This document shows, in pieces, positions 49,811 through 59,223 of a stretch of 64,000 nucleotides of DNA. Under the pieces are notes generated by a model. The model was not told where the DNA came from, made no database searches, and worked only from the letters and a program-made list of their open reading frames with translations. This DNA comes from SBBG01 sp033717875 (GTDB taxonomy: Bacteria; Pseudomonadota; Gammaproteobacteria; Ga0077554; Ga007554), in NCBI GenBank assembly GCA_033717875.1, contig JADDKJ010000005.1:36715-100714 (forward strand). Reading direction: 5' to 3'. How positions within the stretch are numbered: position 1 is the stretch's first letter; every line of letters begins with the position of its first letter. The position numbers and the translations under genes are program-made.

Positions 49811-52800
49811 ATGCGCCTCAAGAAGATCAAACTCGCCGGCTTCAAATCATTTGTCGACCCCACCACGCTGCACCTCCCCGGTAACCTGATCGGCATCGTC
49901 GGCCCGAATGGCTGCGGCAAGTCGAACACCATCGACGCGGTGCGCTGGGTGATGGGCGAGAGCTCGGCCAAGAACCTGCGCGGCGATTCCATGGCCGACG
50001 TGATTTTCAACGGTTCCACCGGGCGCAAGCCGGTTGGGCAGGCGTTCATCGAGCTGGTGTTCGACAACAGCGATGGCAGCCTCGGCGGGCAGTACGCCGC
50101 CTACGGCGAGATATCCGTGAAGCGCCAGGTATCGCGCGACGGGCAGTCCACCTATTTCCTCAATGGCGTGCGCTGTCGCCGCCGTGACATCACCGACATC
50201 TTTCTTGGCACCGGGCTGGGGCCGCGCAGTTATGCGATCATCGAGCAGGGCATGATCTCGCGACTCATCGAGGCCAAGCCGGACGAGTTGCGCATCTTTC
50301 TCGAAGAGGCCGCCGGTATTTCCAAATACAAGGAGCGCCGCCGCGAGACCGAGACGCGGATGCGTCATGCTCAAGAAAACATAAATAGAATAAATGACAT
50401 AAGAGAAGAGCTTGATAAACGACTTCAATCATTGCAGCGCCAGGCCAAGGTCGCCGAGAAGTACAAGGAGCTGAAACAGGAAGAACGGCTGCTCAAGGCG
50501 CAGCTTCTGGCGCTGCGCTGGCGGACGCTCGATATCGAGACTCAGGAGCAGGATCGGCGCATCAAGGCGCAGGAAATCGCGCTGGAGGCCCAGCTTGCGG
50601 CGTTGCGCCATGCCGAGACGAGCCTCGAACAGCAGCGCGAACAGCATGGCGAGGAAAGCGAGCGCTTCAATGAGGTGCAGGCGCAGTTTTACCGCGTCGG
50701 CGCGGAAATCGCTCGCCTGGAACAGGGGCTGCACCACGCCCGCGAAACGCGCCAGCAGCAGACCCGCGATCTGGAACGCACCGCCCAGGCCTGGAACGAG
50801 GCGCAGGCGCATCTCGCTCACGATCAGCAGCTCATCGAGGAGCTGACGTATGCGCTGCAAGAGGACGAGCTCGCCCTGGCGTTGGGCCAGGAAGCGGAAG
50901 GCGTCTCCGCCGCCGCGCTGGCCGAGGCCGAGGCCGCCCAGCATGCCTGGCAGCACGACTGGGACACGTTCACCGCCCAGGAGTCCGCGCAGGTGCGCAT
51001 CGCCGAGGTCGAGCGCGCCCGCATCCAGCACCTGGAACAGCATCTGCACCAGCTAGAGCAGCGCCTGGCGCGTCTTGAAGAGGAGCAGCGCGGCCTGTCC
51101 ACCGGCACGCTGGAGGAAGAAATCGCCGTGCTGGATGAACAGCATGCCGAACTCGAAGAGCGGATCGCCCGCATCCAGCAAGAGGTGCAGGGCTATCAAT
51201 CGCGCATCGCGCAGGAGCGTGACAACCACACCCGTTTGGCCGGCGAGCTGAATGCCGAGCGTGGCCGCCTGCAAACCATGAAAGGGCGGCATGGATCGCT
51301 CGAAACCCTGCAACAGCAGGCGCTGGGCAAAGGGGCGGGAGCGGTGGCGCCATGGCTGAAGGAGCATGGCCTGCACGATGCCCAGCGCCTGGCGCAAGGG
51401 CTGACTGTCGAAACGGGCTGGGAGCGCGCCGTGGAGCATGTGCTGGGGCTGCACCTGGAGGCGGTCTGCGTGGAAGGCATGGATCGGGTCGCCGCCGCGC
51501 TCGATAGCCTGCAACGCGGGCGGCTGAGCGTCTTCGACCTCGCCGCGCCGCCATTGGAGGCCTCGCCGGCGGCGCACACTCCCGGCGCCACGGCTTTGAT
51601 TGACAAGGTGCGATCGCCCTGGCGTCTGGATGGCTTGCTGGCCGGTATCCATGCCGCCGACGACTTGCCGCAGGCGCTGGCGTTGCGGCCGCGCCTGGGG
51701 GTGCGCGAATCCGTCATCACCCGCGATGGCGTGTGGCTGGGCCACGACTGGCTGCGTGTGGTGCGCGACAATGACGAAAAGGCCGGCGTGCTGGCCCGCG
51801 AACAGGAGATCCGCGAGTTGTCGCGGCACATGGCCGAACTCGCCGCGCGCATCGAAGAGCTGGAACAGTTGCAACACGACAGCGCCGCGCAACTGAAGGC
51901 GGTCGAAACCGCCCGCGAGCAGAGCCAGGCGATGTTGCATGCGTCGAGCCAGCGGCGCGTCGAGCTGAAAGGGCAGTTGAGCGGCAAGCAGGCGCGGTTG
52001 GAGCAGATGAGCGCGCGCAACACCCGGCTGCATGCCGAGATCGAAGACGTGCGCGCGCAAAAGACCCGCGACGAGGAAGAAACCGGCGCCGCCCGCGCTC
52101 GTCTGCACGAAGCGCTGGCGGCGGCGGAGGTGCATGGCCAGCGGCGCGATGTCTTGCTGCGCTTGCGCGACGAACACCGCACCGCGCTGGAGAAAGCCCG
52201 CGACCAGGCGCGCACTGACCGCGATGCCGCCCATCAGGTCGCGCTGCGGATCCAGTCGCTGCGCAGTCAGCTCACCTCCACCCAGGAACGGCTGCGGCGC
52301 ACCCAGGATCAGGCCGCTCACCTGTCGCAGCGCCGGGAAGAGCTATCCATGGCCGTGGAAGGAGGCGATCTGCCGCTTCAGGAGATGGCGGTGGAGCTGG
52401 AGCAATTCCTGTCCAGCCGCATCCGCATCGAGGCGGAACTCGCCCAGGCGCGGCGGCGTGTCGAGGAGTGCGACCACGCCTTGCGCCAACTGAACGAGCA
52501 ACGTCATGCCGCCGAACAGAAGGAACGCCAGTTACAGAGCGAGCTCGACCGGCTTCGCATGGGTTGGCAGGAGGCCAAGGTGCGGCGCGAAACCCTCATG
52601 GAACAGCTCGCCGAAACCGACTTCGAACTGGAGGCGCTGCTTGCCGACATGATGGAAGGGGCTCAGGAAACGGAATGGCAGCAACAGGTCGAGCGCATCG
52701 GCCAGCAGATCCAGCGCCTCGGGGCGATCAACCTCGCTGCGATCGACGAGTATGCCCAGGAGTCGGAGCGCAAGAACTACCTCGACGCCCAGCACGCCGA

Positions 52801-53335
52801 CCTGAGCGAAGCGCTCACCACCCTGGAAAACGCCATCCGCAAGATCGACCGTGAAACCCGCGACCGCTTCAAAGAGACCTTCGATAAGGTCAACACCGGC
52901 CTGCAAGCCATGTTCCCGCGCCTGTTCGGAGGAGGGCAAGCCTATCTGGAACTGACCGGCGAGGATCTGCTGGACACTGGCGTCACCGTCATGGCGCGCC
53001 CGCCCGGCAAGCGCAACAGCACCATTCATCTGCTGTCCGGCGGCGAAAAGGCGCTCACCGCCGTCGCCCTGGTGTTCGCCATCTTCGAGCTGAACCCGGC
53101 CCCGTTCTGCATGCTCGACGAGGTGGACGCGCCGCTCGACGAAGCCAATGTCGGGCGTTTCTGTCAGATGGTGAAGGAAATGTCGGAGCGCATCCAGTTC
53201 ATTTTCATCAGTCACAACAAGAGCACCATGGAAATGGCCCAGCAATTGATCGGCGTCACCATGCACGAACCGGGCGTATCGCGCCTGGTGGCGGTGGATG
53301 TCGACGAGGCTGTGAAGATGGTGGCGACAGGATAA
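49811..53335 (+). CDS. smc: Chromosome segregation protein SMC
   Basis: This 1,174-residue protein has Walker A GPNGCGKSN near residue 32, long coiled coils, and a hinge at about residues 510-650. The signature LSGGEKAL starts at residue 1075 and the Walker B reads FCMLDEVDAPLDEAN. It forms a ring ATPase that compacts chromosomes. The ATG at 49811 starts MRLKKIKLAGFKSF, the family N-terminus. zipA follows within 16 bases. This arrangement, with SMC rather than MukB, is usual in many gammaproteobacteria. Confidence 0.97.
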   Translation: MRLKKIKLAGFKSFVDPTTLHLPGNLIGIVGPNGCGKSNTIDAVRWVMGESSAKNLRGDSMADVIFNGSTGRKPVGQAFIELVFDNSDGSLGGQYAAYGEISVKRQVSRDGQSTYFLNGVRCRRRDITDIFLGTGLGPRSYAIIEQGMISRLIEAKPDELRIFLEEAAGISKYKERRRETETRMRHAQENINRINDIREELDKRLQSLQRQAKVAEKYKELKQEERLLKAQLLALRWRTLDIETQEQDRRIKAQEIALEAQLAALRHAETSLEQQREQHGEESERFNEVQAQFYRVGAEIARLEQGLHHARETRQQQTRDLERTAQAWNEAQAHLAHDQQLIEELTYALQEDELALALGQEAEGVSAAALAEAEAAQHAWQHDWDTFTAQESAQVRIAEVERARIQHLEQHLHQLEQRLARLEEEQRGLSTGTLEEEIAVLDEQHAELEERIARIQQEVQGYQSRIAQERDNHTRLAGELNAERGRLQTMKGRHGSLETLQQQALGKGAGAVAPWLKEHGLHDAQRLAQGLTVETGWERAVEHVLGLHLEAVCVEGMDRVAAALDSLQRGRLSVFDLAAPPLEASPAAHTPGATALIDKVRSPWRLDGLLAGIHAADDLPQALALRPRLGVRESVITRDGVWLGHDWLRVVRDNDEKAGVLAREQEIRELSRHMAELAARIEELEQLQHDSAAQLKAVETAREQSQAMLHASSQRRVELKGQLSGKQARLEQMSARNTRLHAEIEDVRAQKTRDEEETGAARARLHEALAAAEVHGQRRDVLLRLRDEHRTALEKARDQARTDRDAAHQVALRIQSLRSQLTSTQERLRRTQDQAAHLSQRREELSMAVEGGDLPLQEMAVELEQFLSSRIRIEAELAQARRRVEECDHALRQLNEQRHAAEQKERQLQSELDRLRMGWQEAKVRRETLMEQLAETDFELEALLADMMEGAQETEWQQQVERIGQQIQRLGAINLAAIDEYAQESERKNYLDAQHADLSEALTTLENAIRKIDRETRDRFKETFDKVNTGLQAMFPRLFGGGQAYLELTGEDLLDTGVTVMARPPGKRNSTIHLLSGGEKALTAVALVFAIFELNPAPFCMLDEVDAPLDEANVGRFCQMVKEMSERIQFIFISHNKSTMEMAQQLIGVTMHEPGVSRLVAVDVDEAVKMVATG

Positions 53336-53350
53336 CAAGGAAATTCAAAG

Positions 53351-54073
53351 GTGGACGCGGTAAGCACATTATCGATTCTGGGCGGCGCGGGCGCGGTGGC
53401 GGTGATTCTGTTGCTGTGGCGGCCGGGTAAAAACAAGTCGAAAGGCATGGTCGGCGAGCGTATCGCTGTGAATGCCTCTGGTGACAAGGCCGGCGATGAC
53501 GCAGCCAGAAGCGCTCCCCTTGATGACGCGGATGACTGGGAGGTCATTCCCGTTTCACTGTCAGCCCGCGTAACCAGCCATGGCGAAGCGGCTGACGGGC
53601 GCGCGGTAGTTTTGCAAACAGATTCCGAGATGTTCGCGGTTGCTCCGGCCGAGGCGTCTCAGGAGAGGGTGATCGTGCTGAACATCATGGCGGGCAACGG
53701 CCACTCATTTCACGGCGCCGAGATCATGAATGCGCTGACCGAGGTTGGTATGGAGTACGGGGAAATGGATATTTTCCATTACGCGTCCGAAGATGCCGGG
53801 GGGATGCCGCTTTTCAGTCTCGCCAATGCGATCAACCCCGGCACATTCGACATCCACGCCATGACGGATTTCACCACGCCCGGTCTGACCTTGTTCATGA
53901 GCTTACCCGGTCCACTCGACGGTGTGGCGGCGTTCGACGCCATGCATAACACCGCCGCCCGCCTTGCCGGTCTCCTGGGCGGCACGCTCTGCGACGGGCA
54001 GCGCCGTCTCTTCACCGCGGATATGCTCGAAAAACAGCGCATCGAGCTACTTGGCGTTTCCGCGTCTCGCTGA
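53351..54073 (+). CDS. zipA: Cell division protein ZipA
   Basis: This 240-residue protein has an N-terminal membrane anchor at residues 7-23, a charged linker, and a C-terminal FtsZ-binding domain at about residues 105-236 (RVIVLNIMAGNGHSFHG, then PGLTLFMSLPGPLDG). It tethers FtsZ to the membrane. The start is a GTG at 53351. Its presence after smc is a gammaproteobacterial trait. The ligA gene that normally follows is absent. Confidence 0.93.
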   Translation: MDAVSTLSILGGAGAVAVILLLWRPGKNKSKGMVGERIAVNASGDKAGDDAARSAPLDDADDWEVIPVSLSARVTSHGEAADGRAVVLQTDSEMFAVAPAEASQERVIVLNIMAGNGHSFHGAEIMNALTEVGMEYGEMDIFHYASEDAGGMPLFSLANAINPGTFDIHAMTDFTTPGLTLFMSLPGPLDGVAAFDAMHNTAARLAGLLGGTLCDGQRRLFTADMLEKQRIELLGVSASR

Positions 54074-54117
54074 TTTACTGAAAACCGCATTGATAAAGCT
54101 CCGTGTGCGAACATGGG

Positions 54118-54155
54118 GGCGGGTTAGGCGATGTGAACGCATCGCCTAACCCGCC
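54118..54155 (+). terminator. Strong 16-bp palindrome after zipA
   Basis: GGCGGGTTAGGCGATG at 54118-54133 and CATCGCCTAACCCGCC at 54140-54155 are exact reverse complements around a TGAACG loop. It can end the smc-zipA transcript, though no T-run follows. The GGCGGGTTAG core is shared with the MITE-like element at 61.5 kb. Confidence 0.65.
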
Positions 54156-54777
54156 AATCCCTCACGTAGCGGCCCCTGCTATTTGTTCACGGAGCGCTTG
54201 ACCGGCATGACGCAAGCGCCATGTCAGCCCCCCTCGCCCCATCGGTTGCGCCCTCTCGCCACATTCCCTTCTGTGAAACATGGGAAAAAGGACTCAATTC
54301 CTATAAATCTCATCATAAATTTCTGTATAAATCAAAATGGAGATGTCGGAATATTTAACTGTTGTCGGATTAGTTTACAGCCAATTTTTAATGTTGTTTT
54401 CGTAAAAGACAATAAGTTATTTGTTATATACTTAGTTAATATAAAAATCATGATTGTTAATTAAGATAATGATTTTTAATGATAAAATATACATATATAT
54501 TTAATATATGTATATTTATTTTTGTTTATTAGTGCATTTAAAATACATGATTTTATATAAAATCAAGTGTCGGTTTATCTTGCACAGATCAATCCGCCTT
54601 GCTTTCATGTTCTGTTCCATTTTTTCTTTTTTTTCATGTGGTTGAGCAACATCTTACGTGGGTGGCATGTATTGTGCGTTTCCATACCAGAGAAAGTTCG
54701 TCAAAGCTTTCTTGAACAGGGTTTGGATGGAATGATCGCCATCCTTCGAAATTGAAATCAGTATGGAGACTGCACAC
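54156..54777. promoter_or_regulatory. AT-rich leader of the amyloid-like operon
   Basis: No gene is evident. From about 54300 to 54560 the DNA is strongly AT-rich, with repeated TATATA and TTAAT tracts, in sharp contrast to the GC-rich neighbourhood. Such regions often hold promoters bound by H-NS-like silencers. A GGAG-like ribosome site precedes the ATG at 54778. Confidence 0.6.
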
Positions 54778-55869
54778 ATGAACAAGACACTACTTTCCAC
54801 CGCCATTGCCATCGCGCTTGGCATGACATCCCAGGCCTGGGCGAATCCGACCAACACCGCGACGGACTCGGCACAGACTCAAACGGCTACGGCATCGTCA
54901 GCGGCGGACAATAAAGGCACATCGGCGAATGAAGCTTCGAACGCAACGAGCACCAATGAATCCAATAACGGCAATACAGACAGCAGCAACAACAGCAAGA
55001 CGGTAACAAAGACGGACAACAGCAATAATAGCGATAACAGCAACAGCAGCAACAGCAGCGACAACAGCAAGACAGTGACAAAGACGGACAGCAGCACCAA
55101 CGATTCCAATAACACCAGCGACTCCAATAACACGACAACCAAGACCGTCACCAAAGACTCCAATAACACCAACGACTCCAACAACACCACAACCAAAACC
55201 AAAACCGTTACCAAAGACAACGACAACAACTCCGGCAATAGCGGTACTGTTGCAACGCGCGGTGCGTCTGTTGACCAAAGCGACAGCAGCACTACCACCA
55301 CCATCTCGGATTCAGGAAATGACAATGACTTGAGCCGTGATACAAATAGCGCCGACAATGGCAGTGTCGTTGCCACCCGTGGCGCGTCCGTCGATCAGAG
55401 CGACAACAGCGTCACTGACAGCGACGACAACTCGGGTAACAGTGGTGTACTTGCCGCCCGTGGCGGATCCGTTGACCAAAGCAATAACAGCACCAACAAC
55501 TCCAACAACACGACGGACAGCGATGACAATTCGGGCAACAGTGGCAAGCTTGCCACCCGCGGCTCCTCGATTACCACTGATTCCAACAACAACAACAGTG
55601 TCAACAGCTCCAACAACGATAGCAGCGTCAACAATTCCAACAACACCAGTGACTCCAACAACACCGTTGCCTCCGCGGTGCTGGAAGGAACCGTGAGTGG
55701 CAATTCGGTAACCATTGACGTGCCGCCGTCGACCGCGACATATTCAACTACCAATACCATTGACAACAGCGCATTTTCTGGCACCACCGGCATCTCGCAA
55801 GTGGCACAGAACAATGGGCAAAACAGCCTGATTCAGCAGAACTTCACGATTCAGGCCAACACCCCGTAA
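54778..55869 (+). CDS. Secreted Asn/Ser/Asp/Thr-rich fibre protein, FapC/FapB-like candidate
   Basis: This 363-residue protein has a signal peptide (residues 1-22, AWA/NP). Nearly all the mature part is Asn, Ser, Asp and Thr. KTVTK occurs at about residues 74, 98, 122 and 142. A second repeat, of the type ATRGASVDQS, begins near 159, 199, 226 and 259. The C-terminus GISQVAQNNGQNSLIQQNFT is like the Gln/Asn-rich ends of secreted amyloid subunits. The operon context (C39 peptidase and coiled-coil barrel) suggests the fibre subunit of a Fap-type system. This is an inference from pattern, not a family match. Confidence 0.75.
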   Translation: MNKTLLSTAIAIALGMTSQAWANPTNTATDSAQTQTATASSAADNKGTSANEASNATSTNESNNGNTDSSNNSKTVTKTDNSNNSDNSNSSNSSDNSKTVTKTDSSTNDSNNTSDSNNTTTKTVTKDSNNTNDSNNTTTKTKTVTKDNDNNSGNSGTVATRGASVDQSDSSTTTTISDSGNDNDLSRDTNSADNGSVVATRGASVDQSDNSVTDSDDNSGNSGVLAARGGSVDQSNNSTNNSNNTTDSDDNSGNSGKLATRGSSITTDSNNNNSVNSSNNDSSVNNSNNTSDSNNTVASAVLEGTVSGNSVTIDVPPSTATYSTTNTIDNSAFSGTTGISQVAQNNGQNSLIQQNFTIQANTP

Positions 55870-55882
55870 TTGCCCCAGGCCT

Positions 55883-55916
55883 CCGGCGGACATTCGTGTG
55901 TCCGCCGGGCTTTTTT
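55883..55916 (+). terminator. Terminator or attenuator after the fibre gene
   Basis: CCGGCGGACA (55883-55892) and TGTCCGCCGG (55899-55908) form a 10-bp stem followed by GC and six T. It lies 14 bases after the fibre gene stop. Partial read-through would give much more fibre subunit than exporter. Confidence 0.8.
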
Positions 55917-55934
55917 CTTGGAAGGAGGCAGGCA

Positions 55935-56303
55935 ATGCGCTATCTATCTCACCCGATGGCCAGGGTGTTGGCCATCGTTTCATTGTGCTGGGCATCGGTC
56001 GGGCTGGCGGAGCCGGATCAAACGGAATGGGTTGTGGATGATCTGGAGTTTGGAGCGGAGGTTTCCAATGCCTATCTTGAAGAGCAAAGCGGAATGGCGG
56101 GATTGGCGGAGGAACCGGCAAGCTCGGCGGATTTGAATGCCAGGCTGAACGACAATATCGTTTATTCCAGTGTGAATGGAAATAATAACATCGGCAAGGG
56201 AGCGTTCGCCGATGCGATAGGTTTTCCGACGGTGATACAGAACCCAGGGAATAACGTCATCATTCAGAACAACACCATCCTGAATGTGACGCTGCAGCAA
56301 TGA
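55935..56303 (+). CDS. Small secreted protein of the amyloid-like operon
   Basis: This 122-residue protein has a signal peptide (about residues 1-25, ending SVGLA). An acidic region follows, and then an Asn/Gly-rich C-terminus (NPGNNVIIQNNTILNVTLQQ). The C-terminus is similar in style to that of the fibre protein, so it could be a minor subunit or nucleator. It has a perfect AAGGAGG site 6 bases before its ATG. I cannot name a family. Confidence 0.65.
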   Translation: MRYLSHPMARVLAIVSLCWASVGLAEPDQTEWVVDDLEFGAEVSNAYLEEQSGMAGLAEEPASSADLNARLNDNIVYSSVNGNNNIGKGAFADAIGFPTVIQNPGNNVIIQNNTILNVTLQQ

Positions 56304-56333
56304 GGCTTTTTCTCACGGACTGGAGGTGTCACG

Positions 56334-57035
56334 ATGACGGCGCTATTCTCCATCGTTAGAATCGCCCTGTGCGCGGCCGCGATTTTTTCGCTTTCCTGGC
56401 CGCTCAGGGCGGGGGCGATGGACTTGACAAGTTCCGCCGGCAGCTTTTCCGTTCCCGTGGTGAGTCTTCACGAAGCCCGTTTTTTGACGGTCATCAGGCA
56501 GCAGTATGATTTCAGTTGCGGTTCGGCCGCGCTGGCGACCTTGCTTACGCATCATTACCAGCATCCGGTCAGCGAGCAGGCGGTGTTTATCGCCATGTAT
56601 GAGAATGGCAACAAGGACAAGATCCGCCGCGAGGGCTTTTCGCTGCTCGACATCAAGCGCTATCTGGAGGCGCACGGTTATCGTGCCGACGGCTATTTCG
56701 CACCTCTGGATATGTTAACGGGAAAGGGCATCCCGGCCATCGCGCTCATCAACGACCATGGTTACAAGCATTTCGTGGTGGTCAAGGGCGTCAGTGATAC
56801 CCAGGTATTGGTGGGCGATCCCACCGCTGGAATGAAAATCATCCCGCGAAAAGAATTCGAGGAAATGTGGAACAAACTTTTGTCCGTGATACGGAATGAG
56901 GAAAAGTTGGCGGTAAGGCATTTCAATCGCGCCGAGGAGTGGGAAGTGCGCGAGAAAGCGCCGCTGGAGCAGGCCATCAGCCGCGACGGTTTGCTTTCTT
57001 CCACGTTATTTTTGCCGAATATCTATGATTTTTAA
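56334..57035 (+). CDS. Periplasmic C39-family peptidase, FapD-like
   Basis: This 233-residue protein has a signal peptide (residues 1-28). The papain-like C39 domain follows, with catalytic Cys in QQYDFSCGSAALATLL, His in GYKHFVVVKGV and Asp in GDPTAGM. C39 enzymes cut after double-glycine leaders. FapD of the Pseudomonas functional-amyloid system has this architecture. Here it lies between the small secreted protein and a protein with a GG motif. It starts at an ATG behind GGAGG. Confidence 0.85.
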   Translation: MTALFSIVRIALCAAAIFSLSWPLRAGAMDLTSSAGSFSVPVVSLHEARFLTVIRQQYDFSCGSAALATLLTHHYQHPVSEQAVFIAMYENGNKDKIRREGFSLLDIKRYLEAHGYRADGYFAPLDMLTGKGIPAIALINDHGYKHFVVVKGVSDTQVLVGDPTAGMKIIPRKEFEEMWNKLLSVIRNEEKLAVRHFNRAEEWEVREKAPLEQAISRDGLLSSTLFLPNIYDF

Positions 57036-57050
57036 CGAGCGATATGCGCG

Positions 57051-57539
57051 ATGAAGCGACTGCGGCCCATGGGGGATGACCATTTCGAGCGGGCGATCGA
57101 GTCTGCTCTGGCGGGCATCGTCATAGTGTGCGCCCTTATCATGATGCCCTCCGTGGCGATGGCCAATAACGCGGCAATGGCCGAACTGGATGATTTTCAG
57201 AGGGCGGATGACGAAACGCTGGATATCATGCGCGGTGGATTTCTGACGGCGGGAAATCTGCAAATAAATTTCAGCATCGAACGCGCCGTTGTGATGGATG
57301 GCGAGTTTGTGTCGAGAGCGATGATCGACGTTTCGCAACTGAACGAGGCGAGCGGTCAGGCGGCGGCTATTCCGCCTTCCCTTCCCGACGGGATCATGAT
57401 GGTCGTGCAAAACGCCGTGGATTTCAAGGTGATCACCAACCTGAACATCATCAATGTGGAAGTCTCGAATCTGCGCTCGATAGCCGCCGACGCATTTGGC
57501 GCCATGTTGAGCGATCAAATCGCGAACTCCGCCCGATAA
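57051..57539 (+). CDS. Secreted protein with a GG motif, possible C39 substrate
   Basis: This 162-residue protein has an N-terminal membrane or signal segment (about residues 18-38). DDETLDIMRGGF follows, with GG at residues 62-63, which looks like a double-glycine cleavage site. The rest is beta-rich and ends VVQNAVDFKVITNLNIINVE. A FapE-like or minor-subunit role is possible. It lies 15 bases after the peptidase gene. The assignment is from context. Confidence 0.65.
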   Translation: MKRLRPMGDDHFERAIESALAGIVIVCALIMMPSVAMANNAAMAELDDFQRADDETLDIMRGGFLTAGNLQINFSIERAVVMDGEFVSRAMIDVSQLNEASGQAAAIPPSLPDGIMMVVQNAVDFKVITNLNIINVEVSNLRSIAADAFGAMLSDQIANSAR

Positions 57540-57552
57540 AAGTCCGCCCATT

Positions 57553-58824
57553 GTGATTATAAAAGCAAAAAATATTGCTCTCTGCGCTGGCCTGATGGTC
57601 GTGTTTTTTTCGCCTTTCACAGTGCGGGGTGAAGATCCGTCCTCCGCTCCGCCAGCGGATCTTGTCCAGATGAGGAAGTTGCTGGAGGAACAGATGAAGC
57701 AGTTGGAGACGCAGAAGCAAGAACTCGAATCCTTGCGCCGCCGTCTCGATGCCTTGCAACCCAGGTCCGCCGAGACCGCCAGGCCGCCCTCGCTTCCCGT
57801 GGAAGCTGCGCGTCCAGCGGCGCCTGTTCAAGAGAAGATCGCGTCTCCTCCCGCGGAGAAAAGTCCATTGCCCGCGCAACCCGTGGGACAAGCGCCGGAA
57901 AGACCGCGTCCGCCCGATATCGCGCTCGCTTCCGAACAGCGTGGCGTGTTGACGCCGCGTGGCAGGTTGATTCTTGAGCCATCGCTGCAATACACCAATT
58001 CGTCGGTTAACCGTGTGGCCCTGGAAGGGTATACCATCATCCCGGCGCTCACTATCGGCAAGATCGAGATTCAAAAGGTGAACCGCGACACTTACATGGG
58101 CGCCATCGCGGCACGTTATGGCATCACTCACCGCTTCGAGGTCGAGGCGAAAGTCCCCTACGTTTATCGCTCCGATACCACCCAGGCGCGGCCGCTGGAA
58201 AAACCGACGGAAGAGGATATCATCAAGAGTGTCCGTGGCGAAAGTATCGGCGATGCCGAGTTTGCCTTGCGTTACCAGGTGAATGAGGGACTGGGTGGTT
58301 GGCCCTATTTCATCAGCAATTTGCGCGTGAAAAGCCATACCGGCAAGTCTCCCTTCGATGTGGCCACCGATAACAATGGTTTGCAAATGGAGTTGCCCAC
58401 CGGCTCCGGCTTCTGGGGGGTGCAACCGAGCCTGACGATGGTGCTGCCCTCCGACCCGGCGGTGCTTTTCGGTAACATCAGCTATCTGTGGAACATCGAA
58501 CGCGATCTTGGGGGAAACTTCAAGCGCATCGATCCAGGCAATGCCGTCGGTATCAATTTTGGCATGGGGCTGGCGCTCAACGAGAAGGCGTCGTACAGCA
58601 TCGCTTACGATCTCAGCGTCATCGGTAAATCGAAACAGAACGGCGAGACCATTCCGCGTTCGCAGACCATCAAACTGGGGTCGCTGCTGCTGGGCTATGC
58701 CTATCGCCTGACGCCCGACAGCAGCATCAATGTGTCGATCGGTGTCGGCCTCACCGCCGATGCGCCGGACATGCAGTTGACGCTGCGCATGCCGACCGCG
58801 TTTTTCTCGAAGCCGAAGGGATGA
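57553..58824 (+). CDS. Outer membrane exporter, FapF-like (coiled coil plus beta-barrel)
   Basis: This 423-residue protein has a signal peptide (about residues 1-26), a coiled coil at residues 36-68 (VQMRKLLEEQMKQLETQKQE), a Pro/Ala-rich linker to about residue 130, and a barrel of about 270 residues. That is the layout of the Pseudomonas FapF trimer, which exports amyloid subunits. Barrel strands include RFEVEAKVPYVYRSD and a terminal LTLRMPTAFF. It ends the operon. The start is a GTG at 57553. Confidence 0.82.
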   Translation: MIIKAKNIALCAGLMVVFFSPFTVRGEDPSSAPPADLVQMRKLLEEQMKQLETQKQELESLRRRLDALQPRSAETARPPSLPVEAARPAAPVQEKIASPPAEKSPLPAQPVGQAPERPRPPDIALASEQRGVLTPRGRLILEPSLQYTNSSVNRVALEGYTIIPALTIGKIEIQKVNRDTYMGAIAARYGITHRFEVEAKVPYVYRSDTTQARPLEKPTEEDIIKSVRGESIGDAEFALRYQVNEGLGGWPYFISNLRVKSHTGKSPFDVATDNNGLQMELPTGSGFWGVQPSLTMVLPSDPAVLFGNISYLWNIERDLGGNFKRIDPGNAVGINFGMGLALNEKASYSIAYDLSVIGKSKQNGETIPRSQTIKLGSLLLGYAYRLTPDSSINVSIGVGLTADAPDMQLTLRMPTAFFSKPKG

Positions 58825-59223
58825 GCCGAGCCTTTCCGGGTACGGGTTGAGATCGACCGGTAGGTGCATGGCGTCTGCCCGCTGGCGAATGCCGAGAGTT
58901 CCTTGAAGGAAAAGCGACGCACCGGTGAACGGCTTTCTTTATCTCGTCATTCATTGGTGTACTCCTTTACGCTTGAAAGTGATGTCACTTCATCGAGCAG
59001 GCCGGGCCAGGAAACGGCGCCAAATAAACGGCGAGGTCAACAGGAACGCATCTCCGGAAAATTTGGTGTTAGGGTGTTAGAAAATTTAGTTTGACAAACT
59101 TCACAGCCATATAGTAAACGGTTAAAGAAGGAAACAGCGGGTTAGATTTGCCCTTTCTTTTTAGAATAGCGCGCCAAAACACACCGGACGCAAGACCAGG
59201 TTTAATTTGACAAGGAGTGCTCC
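58825..59223. other. Gene-poor region before the first SBBP-repeat gene
   Basis: There is no convincing intact gene. A minus-strand frame with a good ribosome site starts near 58954 (MNDEIKKAVHR) but soon leaves any recognisable pattern and overlaps the exporter gene. TTGACA boxes occur near 59091 and 59208 without good -10 partners. Confidence 0.5.

Noticed and set aside
51053..52321. Long minus-strand frame within smc
   Set aside because: It mirrors the coiled-coil codons of SMC and has no independent support.
55896..55935. Earlier start for the small secreted protein
   Set aside because: It would lie inside the terminator hairpin. The ATG at 55935 has a perfect ribosome site and gives a proper signal peptide.
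58751..58954. Minus-strand frame with a good ribosome site
   Set aside because: Most of it overlaps the exporter gene and the rest has no family likeness.
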